DNA of 64,000 bases from Ramlibacter sp. (GTDB taxonomy: Bacteria > Pseudomonadota > Gammaproteobacteria > Burkholderiales > Burkholderiaceae_C). Below, piece after piece: positions 56,746-64,000 of this stretch. The stretch lies in NCBI GenBank assembly GCA_013815685.1, contig JACDFR010000005.1, positions 1 through 64,000 on the forward strand, read 5' to 3'. The notes beneath the pieces are model-generated. The model saw only the letters and a list, made by a program, of their open reading frames with translations, was not told where the DNA came from and did no database searches. The position numbers and the translations under genes were made by a program. The number at the start of each line of letters is the position of its first letter. Within the stretch, counting starts at the first letter, position 1.

Positions 56746-57966
56746 TCATTCCGAGTCGATGGCCGGCACCTCGGCAATCTCGCCGGACGCCTCATCGCGC
56801 CAGGCCACCCGGCTCGCGTAGCTCCAGGCCGTGCGCGACATGGCCCGCGCCGTGGAGACCGCGGCGGATGGCCGGACCTGGGCGGCCGTTGCGAGCACGC
56901 CCACGCCCACCTGCGCCACCCAGTGTGCCTGCCCCTCCTCCAGGTCCGCCAGGGCGCCGCTGGTGCTCAGTTTCACCGGCCGGGCAAGCCGCTCGGCCAC
57001 GATACGCGCCAGGCTGACCAGCCGCTGCGGATCCCTCGAAGCGCGCGCCAGCAGCAGGAATCCATCCTCGCCCAGCCGGCCCATTTCAACGTCCGCCGGC
57101 ACACAGCGGCGCAACCGGCTGGCGCAGACGAAAAGCGCGTGGTTGACCGCGGGCCTTCCATGCAGCTTTTCCAGCATGTACAGGTTGCCGATCGAAATGC
57201 CGATCACCCCCACCGGCTGGGACTGGTCCTCGTGCTGGCGAAAAAAGGCCAACCCCACCATCTGCCCGGTTTCGGCATGCGAACGCATCCGGGTGATGGG
57301 GTCGTAGCTGGGACCATGGATCACGACTTCGCGCAGCTCGATCAGGTACGAATAGCGAATCCACAGCGCGGTGGCCATGCTCGAGAGATAGGCCATGCCC
57401 GCGATGGCGCTCACGGCATGGACCTGCCATGGGGCCGCCGCGTCCAGTGCGATCCAGCTCAACCCGCCGACGGCCACCAGCATGAACGACACGCCCGACA
57501 CCGCCACCCACGCCAGCCGGTCTCCGCGCCGCGCGCTGCGAACGCAGATCAGGAGCATGGCGGCGCCGATCGCGAACGTCACGGTGGAACTGAGTGCCAG
57601 CGCCGGCGACGCATCCAGCAGCCAGCCCAGCGCCAGCACCACGAGCGCCATCCCCACCATGCCGGTGCGAACCCGCCGTGCCGCCTTCGCGTTGCGCAGC
57701 AGGCCGAGCATGGCCAACAGCATCAGGCTCAGTACCGTCGCAGAGAGCATGGCGACATGAGCCAGGAACCGGGACCGGTGAGCCGGGTCCTGGACCGGAA
57801 GCAGTCCCAGGTAAGCCACGACGAACAGCGCGGACACCACCGCAGAAAGCGCCGCCGCCAGGGCGACACGGTGCAGCGACCGCGCGAACGCGGCCAGCGA
57901 GCCGGCCAGCATCAACGCCACGGCGCCGAAAAACGCTCCCCAGAAAGCAACGACCATCATGTGCAT
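56746..57966 (-). CDS. Seven-helix membrane protein with degenerate GGDEF-like domain
   Basis: 406 residues. Seven hydrophobic segments (about 1-235, for example FWGAFFGAVALMLAGSLAAF and AHVAMLSATVLSLMLLAML) precede a cytoplasmic domain resembling GGDEF (YDPITRMRSHAETGQMVGL, GVIGISIGNLYMLEKLHG, C-terminal VGVGVLATAA). The signature loop reads LGEDG instead of GGDEF, so cyclase activity is doubtful. It may be a ligand-sensing or c-di-GMP/GTP-binding receptor. The ATG at 57966 was chosen because the first membrane helix begins right there. Divergent from argA. Confidence 0.75.
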   Translation of the reverse strand: MHMMVVAFWGAFFGAVALMLAGSLAAFARSLHRVALAAALSAVVSALFVVAYLGLLPVQDPAHRSRFLAHVAMLSATVLSLMLLAMLGLLRNAKAARRVRTGMVGMALVVLALGWLLDASPALALSSTVTFAIGAAMLLICVRSARRGDRLAWVAVSGVSFMLVAVGGLSWIALDAAAPWQVHAVSAIAGMAYLSSMATALWIRYSYLIELREVVIHGPSYDPITRMRSHAETGQMVGLAFFRQHEDQSQPVGVIGISIGNLYMLEKLHGRPAVNHALFVCASRLRRCVPADVEMGRLGEDGFLLLARASRDPQRLVSLARIVAERLARPVKLSTSGALADLEEGQAHWVAQVGVGVLATAAQVRPSAAVSTARAMSRTAWSYASRVAWRDEASGEIAEVPAIDSE

Positions 57967-58056
57967 GCCCCGACCATAGCGGCGAGGCGGCACGCTGGCA
58001 ACCGGGCCGCCGCAGGCAATTGCCTTTACACTTTCCGCCAATCCTCTCCTGCCTCG

Positions 58057-59406
58057 ATGTCCACCGTCTTCAATTTCACTTTCGTGCCCTGGTTTCGCTC
58101 GGTGGCGCCCTATATCCACATGCACCGCGGCAAGACCTTCGTGGTGGCGCTCGCGGGCGAGGCCATCGCCGCCGGCAAGCTGCAGCACATCGCGCAAGAC
58201 CTGGCACTGATCCAGAGCATGGGGGTCAAGATCGTGCTGGTGCACGGCTTTCGTCCGCAAGTCAACGACCAGCTCAAGGCCAAGGGCCACGCGGCAAGGT
58301 ACTCGCACGGGATGCGCATCACCGACGAAGTAGCGCTGGACTGCGCCCAGGAAGCCGCCGGCCAGCTGCGCTACGAGATCGAGGCCGCCTTCAGCCAGGG
58401 CCTGCCGAACACCCCCATGGCGGGCTCCACCGTGCGCGTGATCTCCGGTAATTTCATCACTGCGCGGCCGGTGGGCGTGCTCGACGGCGTCGACTTCCAG
58501 CATTCCGGCCTGGTTCGCAAGGTCGATGTCGGGGGCATCATGCGCACCCTGGACCTTGGCGCCATGGTGCTGCTGTCGCCGTTCGGCTTCTCGCCCACGG
58601 GCGAAGCCTTCAATCTCACGATGGAGGAAGTCGCGACCAGCGTCGCCATTGCGCTGCAGGCAGACAAGCTGATCTTCCTGGCCGAAATTCCGGGCGTGCG
58701 GATCAAGCCCCTGGAGCCCGAGAGCGAAGAAAACCAGGTCGACACCGAATTGCCCCTGGCCGCGGCGGAGCAGCTACTGGCCAGCCTGCCCAGCCCGCAG
58801 CAGCCCACCGACACGTCCTTCTACCTGCAGCACTGCGTCAAGGCCTGCAAGGCCGGCGTGGAGCGCAGCCACATCATCCCCTTCGCCACGGACGGCGCGC
58901 TGCTGTTGGAGGTCTACGTGCACGACGGCATCGGCACCATGGTCATCGACGAGAAGCTCGAAAGCCTGCGCGAGGCCACCGCCGACGACGTCGGCGGCAT
59001 CCTGCAGCTGATCGAACCGTTCGAGCAGGACGGCACTCTGGTCAAGCGCGGCCGCACCGAGATAGAGCGCGACGTCGCCAACTACACCATCATCGAGCAC
59101 GATGGCGTGATCTTCGCCTGCGCGGCCCTGTACCCCTATCCAGAAGCCAAAACGGGCGAGATGGCGGCGCTCACGGTGTCACCGCAGAGCCAGGGCCAGG
59201 GCGACGGCGAGAAGGTGCTCAAACGCATCGAACAACGCGCCCGGGGCATGGGCCTGGACAGCATCTTCGTGCTCACCACCCGTACCATGCACTGGTTCCT
59301 CAAGCGCGGATTCGTCCAGGCCGACCCCGACTGGCTGCCGGAGGCGCGCAAGCACAGATACAACTGGGACCGCCGGAGCATGGTCTTCGTCAAGAAGCTG
59401 TCCTGA
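58057..59406 (+). CDS. argA: N-acetylglutamate synthase (amino-acid kinase fold + GNAT)
   Basis: 449 residues. The N-terminal amino-acid-kinase-like domain (FVVALAGEAIAAGKLQ, KIVLVHGFRPQV, GMRITDE) is followed from about residue 300 by a GNAT acetyltransferase domain (YTIIEHDGVIFACAALYPY, MAALTVSPQSQGQGDGEKVL). It makes N-acetylglutamate from acetyl-CoA and glutamate, the first step of arginine synthesis, and is usually feedback-inhibited by arginine through the kinase-like domain. Divergent from the GGDEF-like gene and followed after 12 nt by a LysE exporter, a possible arginine or amino-acid efflux partner. Confidence 0.93.
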   Translation: MSTVFNFTFVPWFRSVAPYIHMHRGKTFVVALAGEAIAAGKLQHIAQDLALIQSMGVKIVLVHGFRPQVNDQLKAKGHAARYSHGMRITDEVALDCAQEAAGQLRYEIEAAFSQGLPNTPMAGSTVRVISGNFITARPVGVLDGVDFQHSGLVRKVDVGGIMRTLDLGAMVLLSPFGFSPTGEAFNLTMEEVATSVAIALQADKLIFLAEIPGVRIKPLEPESEENQVDTELPLAAAEQLLASLPSPQQPTDTSFYLQHCVKACKAGVERSHIIPFATDGALLLEVYVHDGIGTMVIDEKLESLREATADDVGGILQLIEPFEQDGTLVKRGRTEIERDVANYTIIEHDGVIFACAALYPYPEAKTGEMAALTVSPQSQGQGDGEKVLKRIEQRARGMGLDSIFVLTTRTMHWFLKRGFVQADPDWLPEARKHRYNWDRRSMVFVKKLS

Positions 59407-59418
59407 AGAAAGACACCC

Positions 59419-60054
59419 ATGAATACCACCGCGCTTTTGCTGTTTTCCGTCGTTGCTTTCGTGGCCATCGCCACGCCGGGCCCCACGGTTCTCCTGGCCC
59501 TGACCAACGGCTCGCGCTACGGTCTGCGCCGCTCGGTGCCCGGCATGCTGGGCGCAGTCGTGTCGGATCTCGTGCTCGTCGGCGCGGTGGCACTCGGACT
59601 GGGTGCGCTCCTGGCAGCCTCGGAATTCTGGTTCGGCGTGCTCAAGTGGGTCGGCGCGGCCTACCTGGCCTGGCTGGGCCTTCGAATGCTGCGCTCCCAG
59701 GGCGGCTTCGAGGTACCCGGGGACGATGGATCACCGCACGGCCTTGTGTCGGGCCGGTCCATCTTCGCCAAGTCGTTCCTGGTCGCGGCCACCAACCCCA
59801 AGGGCTACCTGTTCTGCTCGGCCTTGCTTCCGCAGTTCATTGACCCTGCGACCGCCCAGGCCCCGCAGTACATCAGCATCGCGATCGTGTTCGCGGGCCT
59901 GGATTTCCTGGTGATGTTCGGCTACGCCCTGACCGGCGCCAAGGCGGTGCGGCTGCTCAAGGCGTCCGCGACCAGGTGGCTGGACCGTGCGTGCGGCGGC
60001 GCCCTGCTCGCCTTGGCGGGCTCACTTGCGTTCTACCGGCGCGCCAACACCTGA
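59419..60054 (+). CDS. LysE/RhtB-family amino-acid exporter
   Basis: 211 residues with six hydrophobic segments and the family motif AIATPGPTVLLALTNGSRYG near the N-terminus, followed by WVGAAYLAWLGLRMLR and SFLVAATNPKGYLFCSALLPQF. Members export basic amino acids, homoserine or threonine. It follows argA by 12 nt and is likely on the same transcript. Export of arginine or a related amino acid is a guess from position. Confidence 0.9.
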   Translation: MNTTALLLFSVVAFVAIATPGPTVLLALTNGSRYGLRRSVPGMLGAVVSDLVLVGAVALGLGALLAASEFWFGVLKWVGAAYLAWLGLRMLRSQGGFEVPGDDGSPHGLVSGRSIFAKSFLVAATNPKGYLFCSALLPQFIDPATAQAPQYISIAIVFAGLDFLVMFGYALTGAKAVRLLKASATRWLDRACGGALLALAGSLAFYRRANT

Positions 60055-60159
60055 GCCATAACGGTCTGGAGGCCGCTGCGCGCGTTCTTCCTACACCGGA
60101 ATCGACCTGGTCCGACAGCGCCCCGGCTCACCAGCGCCTAGCTTGGCCTGGTCAAGACC

Positions 60160-60846
60160 ATGAACAGCGCTGCGCAACCCCTCAATGCCAGGGAAGTCCG
60201 CATTCCCGCGGGGGATGCCTGGCTTTACGGCGACCTGGCAACGCCGCCCGGATTCGCCGGCCTGGTGCTGTTCGCACATGGCAGTGGCAGCGGACGCCAC
60301 AGCGCGCGCAACCGCCGGGTGGCGCAGCAGTTGCAGCAAGCCGGCATCGCCACACTGTTGTTCGACCTGCTCACGATCGAGGAGGAGCGGGTCGACCTCC
60401 ATACACGCAAGCACCGCTTCGACATTCCGCTGCTGACGCGGCGCATGCAGGATGCTTGCGAATGGGTCTGGACCCGACCCGAACTGCGCTCCACCCGCAT
60501 CGGCTATTTCGGCGCAAGCACCGGCAGCGCGGCTGCGATCATCGCCGCGGCCCGGCTGGGCGAGCGCATTGCTGCCGTCGTCTCCCGAGGCGGCCGTCCG
60601 GATCTGGCCGGGCCTGCGGTACTGGCCGCGGTCACCGCACCGACATTGCTGATTGTCGGCGGCGCTGATCACGGGGTGATCGAACTCAACCTTCAGGCGC
60701 TGCAGCACCTGAAATGCCCCAAGGATCTTGTCATCGTCCCGGGCGCGACGCACCTGTTCGACGAGCGCGGTGCGCTCGACGCAGCGGCCGGGGCTGCGGT
60801 TGACTGGTTCCAGCACCACATGACTGCCGTGGAGCAAGCGCTATGA
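60160..60846 (+). CDS. Alpha/beta hydrolase (dienelactone hydrolase-like)
   Basis: 228 residues. Alpha/beta hydrolase fold with nucleophile Ser in GYFGASTGSAAA, the oxyanion segment FAHGSGSGRHSARN, acid region VGGADHGVIELN and catalytic His in PGATHLFDE. The substrate is unknown. It overlaps the phosphoribosyltransferase gene as ATGA. This hydrolase-PRTase pairing also occurs as a natural fusion or tandem in other bacteria, which suggests a shared but undefined function. Confidence 0.82.
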   Translation: MNSAAQPLNAREVRIPAGDAWLYGDLATPPGFAGLVLFAHGSGSGRHSARNRRVAQQLQQAGIATLLFDLLTIEEERVDLHTRKHRFDIPLLTRRMQDACEWVWTRPELRSTRIGYFGASTGSAAAIIAAARLGERIAAVVSRGGRPDLAGPAVLAAVTAPTLLIVGGADHGVIELNLQALQHLKCPKDLVIVPGATHLFDERGALDAAAGAAVDWFQHHMTAVEQAL

Positions 60847-61511
60847 GTTCGGTGCCCCTTCCGTTCCTGGACCGCCGCCATGCGGGACGCTCGCTGGCGG
60901 CGAAGCTGGACCACTACGCGGGCCGGCCCGACCTGCTGGTAATGGCCTTGCCACGCGGCGGCGTGGCCGTCGGCTTCGAGGTCGCGCACGCCTTACATGC
61001 GCCGCTGGACGTCTACGTCGTGCGCAAGCTCGGCTTTCCGGGACAGGAGGAGTACGCCATGGGCGCGATCGCGGGCGGCGGTGTACGGGTGATGAACCCC
61101 ACTCCCGGCCTGTCCGTTTCCAAGGACGAGGTTTCCCGGGTGATCGCTCGCGAACAGGCCGAGCTGGTACGGCGCGAGCACCTCTATCGCGGCGATCGCC
61201 CGGCGGCCGCCGTCGCCGGCCACACCGTGATCGTGGTCGACGACGGCCTGGCTACCGGCTCGACGATGCGCGCCGCGGCGGCGGGCATCCGGCAATTGAA
61301 GCCGTCCCGCCTGGTGGTCGCCGTGCCGGTCGGGGCCGAAGACACGTGCCGGCAACTGCGTCTCGTAGCCGACGAGGTCGTCTGCTGCGCCACCCCCCAC
61401 CCGTTTCGGGCCGTCGGCCTTTGGTACCGTGAATTTCCGCAGGCCGGCGACGACGAAGTGCGCCAGCTCCTGGAAGAGGCGCGCCGCGAACACGCCGTTT
61501 CGTTCCATTGA
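60843..61511 (+). CDS. Phosphoribosyltransferase-domain protein
   Basis: 222 residues. The PRPP-binding loop is VIVVDDGLATGSTMRAA, with the N-terminal GR..A..L pattern and PRGGVAVGFEVAHAL. The substrate base or molecule is unknown, and the family does not match purine or pyrimidine salvage enzymes closely. Translationally coupled to the preceding hydrolase. Convergent with dsbB, six bases apart. Confidence 0.82.
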   Translation: MSSVPLPFLDRRHAGRSLAAKLDHYAGRPDLLVMALPRGGVAVGFEVAHALHAPLDVYVVRKLGFPGQEEYAMGAIAGGGVRVMNPTPGLSVSKDEVSRVIAREQAELVRREHLYRGDRPAAAVAGHTVIVVDDGLATGSTMRAAAAGIRQLKPSRLVVAVPVGAEDTCRQLRLVADEVVCCATPHPFRAVGLWYREFPQAGDDEVRQLLEEARREHAVSFH

Positions 61512-61517
61512 AGGGAA

Positions 61518-62042
61518 TCAGGCGTACGAATCGGCCGCCGGCGCGTGCCATGCGTGTTTGCGCAGCAGGACCAGCGCGACGAGCGCAAAGAAGCCGAACC
61601 AGAGGAACGACCAGTTGGCAATGGAGCCGCCCAGGAAAGTCCAGTCGATCTTGGTGCAATCGCCACTGCCCTTGAAGATCATGGGAATGGCGCGCTTGAG
61701 CGGGAAGGTCTCGATCATTCCGTAGAAATCGCGCCCGCACGACGCGATCTCGGGCGGGTACCACTGCAGCCAGCTCTGGCGTGCCGCCACGAAAGCGCCG
61801 AATCCCGAAAACACCAGCATGAGCCCGCTGCCGGCAACGAGCGCGCCGCGGCCGCGTGTGATCGCGGTGACGCCGGAGGCCAGTGCCGCCAGGATCAGCG
61901 CATAGCGCTGCACGATGCACATCGGGCACGGCTCGAGCCCGACCACATGCTGCAAGTACAGGCCGAACGCGAGCATCGCCACGCAGGCCGCGCAAACCAG
62001 CGCCAGCACGCGGCGCGGAGCAGTGTCAAACCAGTCGATCAA
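61518..62042 (-). CDS. dsbB: Disulfide bond formation protein DsbB
   Basis: 174 residues from a TTG at 62042. Four membrane helices with the CxxC pair C39/C42 (LEPCPMCIVQRY) and the second periplasmic pair C102 and C129. It reoxidises DsbA using quinone. The TTG has AGGA six bases upstream and yields the family's usual length. The longer in-frame extension upstream (to 62186) belongs to a different, decayed gene. The TTG also overlaps a TGA as TTGA. Confidence 0.88.
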   Translation of the reverse strand: MIDWFDTAPRRVLALVCAACVAMLAFGLYLQHVVGLEPCPMCIVQRYALILAALASGVTAITRGRGALVAGSGLMLVFSGFGAFVAARQSWLQWYPPEIASCGRDFYGMIETFPLKRAIPMIFKGSGDCTKIDWTFLGGSIANWSFLWFGFFALVALVLLRKHAWHAPAADSYA

Positions 62043-62190
62043 ATTGTTTCCTCGCCTTTCACAAACACCCGGGCCCCGCGCGGCGTCACCACCAGCGTTT
62101 CGCCTGCCGTCTCCCGCGGGTTTGTTGTCCTCAGCCGGAATAAGTTCCAGCCGGGCGATGGGGCCCACCCCGATGGCGCTGCTCAATTGA
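62039..62190 (-). pseudogene. Possible remnant of a CysA-type ABC ATPase C-terminus (TOBE region)
   Basis: On the minus strand one frame gives GVGPIARLELIPAEDN and another, after a frame change, gives GETLVVTPRGARVFVKGEE with a TGA that overlaps the dsbB TTG. These resemble the two beta segments of the TOBE domain closing CysA-type sulfate ABC ATPases. Only about 45 codons remain, the frames do not join, and no ATPase core is present. It looks like the decayed tail of a gene once upstream of dsbB. Moderate to low confidence. Confidence 0.35.
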
Positions 62191-62210
62191 ACCCTTCATG
62201 AGCGATGGCC

Positions 62211-62852
<642 letters not shown>

Positions 62853-62954
62853 GGTGATCTTTTATGTCCGCAAAACAAATGATTGTGAAGACTTGGCCTT
62901 GAAGCTCAAACGACTGTCTCGTTGTTAATTTATGTTGATATGCGCATAAGCTTT

Positions 62955-63713
62955 TCACAGCAGAGGGCGTATTTCGCGGGCGGCGTCCAACAGCAGAGGC
63001 AATAACTCGCGCTGCATCCGCCGTGCTTCCAGGCGCTGCGGCGCGGCAACCAAGTTCAGGGCGGCCACCGTCTGGCCCTGCATATTGCGCAGCGGCACCG
63101 CCAGGGCATGGACGCCCAGCTCATGCTCCTCGCTGGCGATGCAATAGTCCTGTGTCCGGGCCTCGTCGATCAGCGCCCGGAACCTGCGCGGCTCCACGGT
63201 GGTTTGCGCGGTCAGCCGCGCCAGCTCCCTGCCCTTCATCCAGGCACGGAACTCGGCCTTGCTCTTGGCGGCCAGCAGGACCCGGCCGGTGGAAGTGGCG
63301 TGGGCGGGCAAGCGTGCGCCCAGGTGAAGGCCATAGGCGAGGACCCGCGTCGAGCCGCTGCGGGCGACGATGACCACCTGCTCGCCGTCGAGCACCACGG
63401 CCGAGAAAGACTCGGCCGTCTGCGCCGCCAGGCGGTTGAGCGTCGGCTGCACCACGCGGGGCAGGCGCGACGAGGCCAGGTAGCTTCCCGAAAAGCGCAG
63501 GACCTTGGCCGCCAGCCAGAAGTAGCTGCCGTCCGTTTCCAGGTATCCCAGGTGCGTGAGCGTGAGCAGGTGCCGCCGCGCTGCGGCCCGGGTGATGCCC
63601 GCGCGCTGCGATGCCAGGGTGGCGTTGAGCCGCTGGCGCTCGGTGTCGAAGCTCTCCAGCACCGCCATGCCCTTGGCCATGCCCTCGATGAAGTCCGCTT
63701 TGGCGATAGTCAT
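62955..63713 (-). CDS. pobR: IclR-family regulator of the PcaR/PcaU/PobR type
   Basis: 252 residues from ATG 63713 (MTIAKADFIEGMAKGMAVLE, the typical start of PcaR/PobR proteins). HTH at about 32-58 (NATLASQRAGITRAAARRHL), effector domain with LHLGARLPAHATSTGRVLLAA and YCIASEEHELGVHALAVPL. PobR senses 4-hydroxybenzoate and activates pobA. It is divergent from pobA, and the gap carries a matching operator. The symbol is assigned on context; a pca-pathway regulator is the alternative. Confidence 0.85.
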   Translation of the reverse strand: MTIAKADFIEGMAKGMAVLESFDTERQRLNATLASQRAGITRAAARRHLLTLTHLGYLETDGSYFWLAAKVLRFSGSYLASSRLPRVVQPTLNRLAAQTAESFSAVVLDGEQVVIVARSGSTRVLAYGLHLGARLPAHATSTGRVLLAAKSKAEFRAWMKGRELARLTAQTTVEPRRFRALIDEARTQDYCIASEEHELGVHALAVPLRNMQGQTVAALNLVAAPQRLEARRMQRELLPLLLDAAREIRPLL

Positions 63714-63722
63714 GAATGGGTT

Positions 63723-63759
63723 GTGCGCGATGATCGCGCACCAGAGGCAATGATCGCAC
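63723..63759. promoter_or_regulatory. Putative PobR operator: palindrome plus direct-repeat half-site
   Basis: GTGCGCGAT-G-ATCGCGCAC (63723-63741) is a perfect 19-bp palindrome, and ATGATCGCAC (63750-63759) repeats most of its right arm 20 bp further on. PcaU/PobR-type regulators in Acinetobacter bind a palindrome plus one additional direct repeat. The layout here matches that design. It lies 10 bp from the regulator start and about 70 bp from pobA. Confidence 0.6.
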
Positions 63760-63827
63760 AGCAGCCGCTTGCCGGGCTGGCCGCAAGCCCGCGTCCCGCC
63801 TAAGCTGCCTGGGGTCAGAGGGAATGA

Positions 63828-64000
<173 letters not shown>

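Noticed and set aside
62043..62186. N-terminal extension of DsbB by 48 residues
   Set aside because: The extension has no membrane or signal character and precedes a TTG with a good ribosome site giving normal DsbB length. It overlaps the apparent ABC ATPase remnant.

Overview
The window is high-GC chromosomal DNA from a betaproteobacterium, most likely Burkholderiales and probably a Comamonadaceae relative (Ramlibacter, Variovorax or Polaromonas type). The grounds are the pepA-holC block divergent from lptF-lptG, a cysB-type regulator followed by a GC-rich intergenic repeat of the sort found in Comamonadaceae, hrpA near argA, an IclR-type pobR divergent from pobA, and fused DctQM TRAP permeases. 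This assignment is recognition, not a search result.

Left part (1-16.6 kb). After the 3' end of fabI comes a TSUP permease-IclR regulator pair on the minus strand. It is divergent from a tightly packed ten-gene plus-strand operon (2228-16615) that looks like a small biosynthetic gene cluster. The operon encodes a free carrier protein, a TubC-dock/Cy/A/T/TE NRPS whose adenylation pocket reads as cysteine, a FAAL-type ligase fused to a carrier and a thioesterase, an AurF-like diiron N-oxygenase, a class II aaRS-like amino acid:carrier-protein ligase, a nitronate monooxygenase-like flavoprotein, two O-methyltransferase-type enzymes, an Sfp-type phosphopantetheinyl transferase and a flavin monooxygenase. 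I do not recognise the product. A cysteine-derived, N-oxygenated and methylated small molecule is the inference. A sigma70-like promoter, a 25-codon leader ORF and two copies of CTCCACAnnGTGGAA lie in front of it.

16.6-26.4 kb: a catabolic island. A second IclR regulator is divergent from thiolase, acyl-CoA ligase, two PPC/DUF296 proteins, SDR, TRAP binding protein, fused TRAP permease and a second TRAP binding protein. Two 19-bp palindromes of the form TGGTTCA-N5-TGAACCA lie between the regulator and the operon. The set reads as uptake of an organic acid followed by CoA activation, oxidation and thiolysis.

26.4-35.3 kb: a basic amino acid decarboxylase, an nfeD-SPFH pair, a three-gene operon (JmjC/cupin-like, EamA, thioesterase), a frameshifted secreted DUF4214/beta-helix protein, a degraded HTH gene and tRNA-Ser(GGA).

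35.3-45 kb: two overlapping hybrid sensor kinases, one with nine near-identical 92-residue HAMP-type repeats, followed by an isolated branched-chain amino acid-type binding protein with a clear terminator.

45-64 kb: mostly housekeeping. It holds holC-pepA, lptF-lptG, cbiX-like, cysB, an aminotransferase, a Tat-exported Rieske protein, hrpA, a degenerate GGDEF membrane protein, argA, a LysE exporter, a hydrolase-phosphoribosyltransferase pair, dsbB, 1-Cys peroxiredoxin, and pobR divergent from pobA, which runs off the right edge. A palindrome plus a direct-repeat half-site lies between pobR and pobA.
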